The position numbers and the translations under genes are program-made. A DNA stretch of 8,239 nt from NCBI GenBank assembly GCA_964575235.1, contig CAZNQG010000131.1:1-8239 (forward strand). The letters are read 5' to 3'. Below the pieces are notes generated by a model. The model was not told where the DNA came from and did not search any database. It worked only from the letters and a program-made list of their open reading frames with translations. Positions 7,604 through 8,239 of the stretch are shown in pieces. How positions within the stretch are numbered: position 1 is the stretch's first letter; every line of letters starts with the position of its first letter. This stretch comes from SM23-62 sp964575235 (lineage in GTDB: Bacteria; Bacteroidota; Bacteroidia; Bacteroidales; SM23-62).

Positions 7604-8239
7604 ATGTTCAGGACAGCCGGTTCCGCTTTCATGGTCTTGCTGCTTACTCTCGCCTGCCCGCTCAGGGCACAGCTCGGCGGCAATGCCACCTACGCATTCC
7701 TGAACCTAACCCATTCCGCAAGGGTAGCTTCCATGGGAGGGAAGGCTGTTGCCATTCCCGATGACGACCTCAATCTGGCCTATCACAATCCGTCCGCACT
7801 CTACGAGGGGATGTCCAATCACCTGGTCCTGAATTACGTGAACTATTTCTCGGACATAAATTTCGGGTATGCATCCTATGCAAGGAGTATCGAGGGTATC
7901 GGCGATTTTGCAGGGGGACTGAACTACATCAATTACGGGAAATTCACTGCTGCCGACGAGGTGGGCAACATTACAGGCGAGTTCAGGGCTGCGGAATATT
8001 GTCTCAACCTGATATATTCCCGGGCGGTGGACAGCCTCTTCAGGATCGGAATCAATGTAAAGCCGGTCTATTCGGTCCTGGAGTCTTACCATTCCTTCGG
8101 ACTGCTGGCGGACCTGGGAGTAACCTTCACGAACCGGGATAGGCTGTTTTCCGCGGGACTGGTTTTAAGGAATGCAGGATTCCAGTTGAAGCCATACCAT
8201 AAAGGGCACCGGGAGCCGGTGCCGTTCGAGATCCTGCTG
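7604..8239 (+). CDS. porQ: Type IX secretion system protein PorQ, 5' part (cut by window edge)
   Basis: The frame is open from the ATG at 7604 to the last base, 212 codons with no stop; the full protein is usually about 340 residues, so its C-terminal third is missing. PorQ is an outer-membrane beta-barrel protein of the PorV/FadL-like group. In the type IX system of Bacteroidota it belongs to the attachment complex with PorU, PorV and PorZ, which cleaves the sorting domain of cargo and fixes it to the cell surface. Residues 1-22 form a signal peptide (hydrophobic 8-20, cleavage likely after LRA, giving QLGGNATY). Family features follow: FLNLTHSARVASMGG (32-46), DDDLNLAYHNPSAL (53-66), GGLNYINYGKF (104-114), ADEVGNITGEF (117-127) and PVPFEI near the edge. 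Alternating residues in strands fit a barrel. The Cys18 is not in a good lipobox. It starts 64 nt after the transporter and is probably an independent gene. Confidence 0.93.
   Translation, partial: MFRTAGSAFMVLLLTLACPLRAQLGGNATYAFLNLTHSARVASMGGKAVAIPDDDLNLAYHNPSALYEGMSNHLVLNYVNYFSDINFGYASYARSIEGIGDFAGGLNYINYGKFTAADEVGNITGEFRAAEYCLNLIYSRAVDSLFRIGINVKPVYSVLESYHSFGLLADLGVTFTNRDRLFSAGLVLRNAGFQLKPYHKGHREPVPFEILL

Noticed and set aside
7567..7764. A 65-codon + strand open frame overlapping the porQ start
   Set aside because: It is in a different frame from porQ, has no signal peptide or family features, and porQ is clearly the real gene here.

Overview
This window carries a complete seven-gene tryptophan biosynthesis operon, all on the + strand, in the order trpE-trpG-trpD-trpC-trpF-trpB-trpA (93-6574). 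It is followed by a DMT/EamA-family membrane transporter (6628-7539) and the 5' part of porQ, a type IX secretion system gene cut by the right edge of the window. I found no RNA genes, insertion sequences, phage genes or CRISPR array, and no sign of a broken gene.

The host is almost certainly a member of the Bacteroidota. PorQ and the type IX secretion system are restricted to that phylum. The Trp proteins read like Bacteroidota versions (for example PIAGTF in TrpE, a TrpB beginning near VNEKGYYG, and a TrpD beginning MKEILNYLYEHKTL). Properly spaced Shine-Dalgarno sequences are absent, as is usual in the phylum. The DNA is fairly GC-rich in the genes, while the intergenic gaps are short and AT-rich. 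I cannot place it to genus.

Layout: bases 1-92 are a non-coding leader with a long, AT-rich, nearly perfect hairpin (2-46). trpE, trpG, trpD and trpC are separated by short gaps (36, 40 and 15 nt). Packing is tighter further on: trpC/trpF share ATGA, trpF/trpB are 10 nt apart, and trpB/trpA overlap by 14 nt. A hairpin made partly from the last codons of trpA, next to a 14-nt tandem duplication, ends the operon. The transporter starts only 26 nt after it, and a second AT-rich hairpin separates the transporter from porQ.

Together the seven proteins convert chorismate to L-tryptophan: TrpE/TrpG (anthranilate synthase), TrpD (phosphoribosyl transfer), TrpF (isomerase), TrpC (indole-glycerol-phosphate synthase) and TrpA/TrpB (tryptophan synthase). 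Recognisable catalytic residues are present in every enzyme, so the pathway looks functional. No gene fusions are present. The window is mostly ordinary; the points worth a second look are the intergenic hairpins, the duplication at the end of trpA, the very low tryptophan content of the enzymes, and the unassigned transporter.
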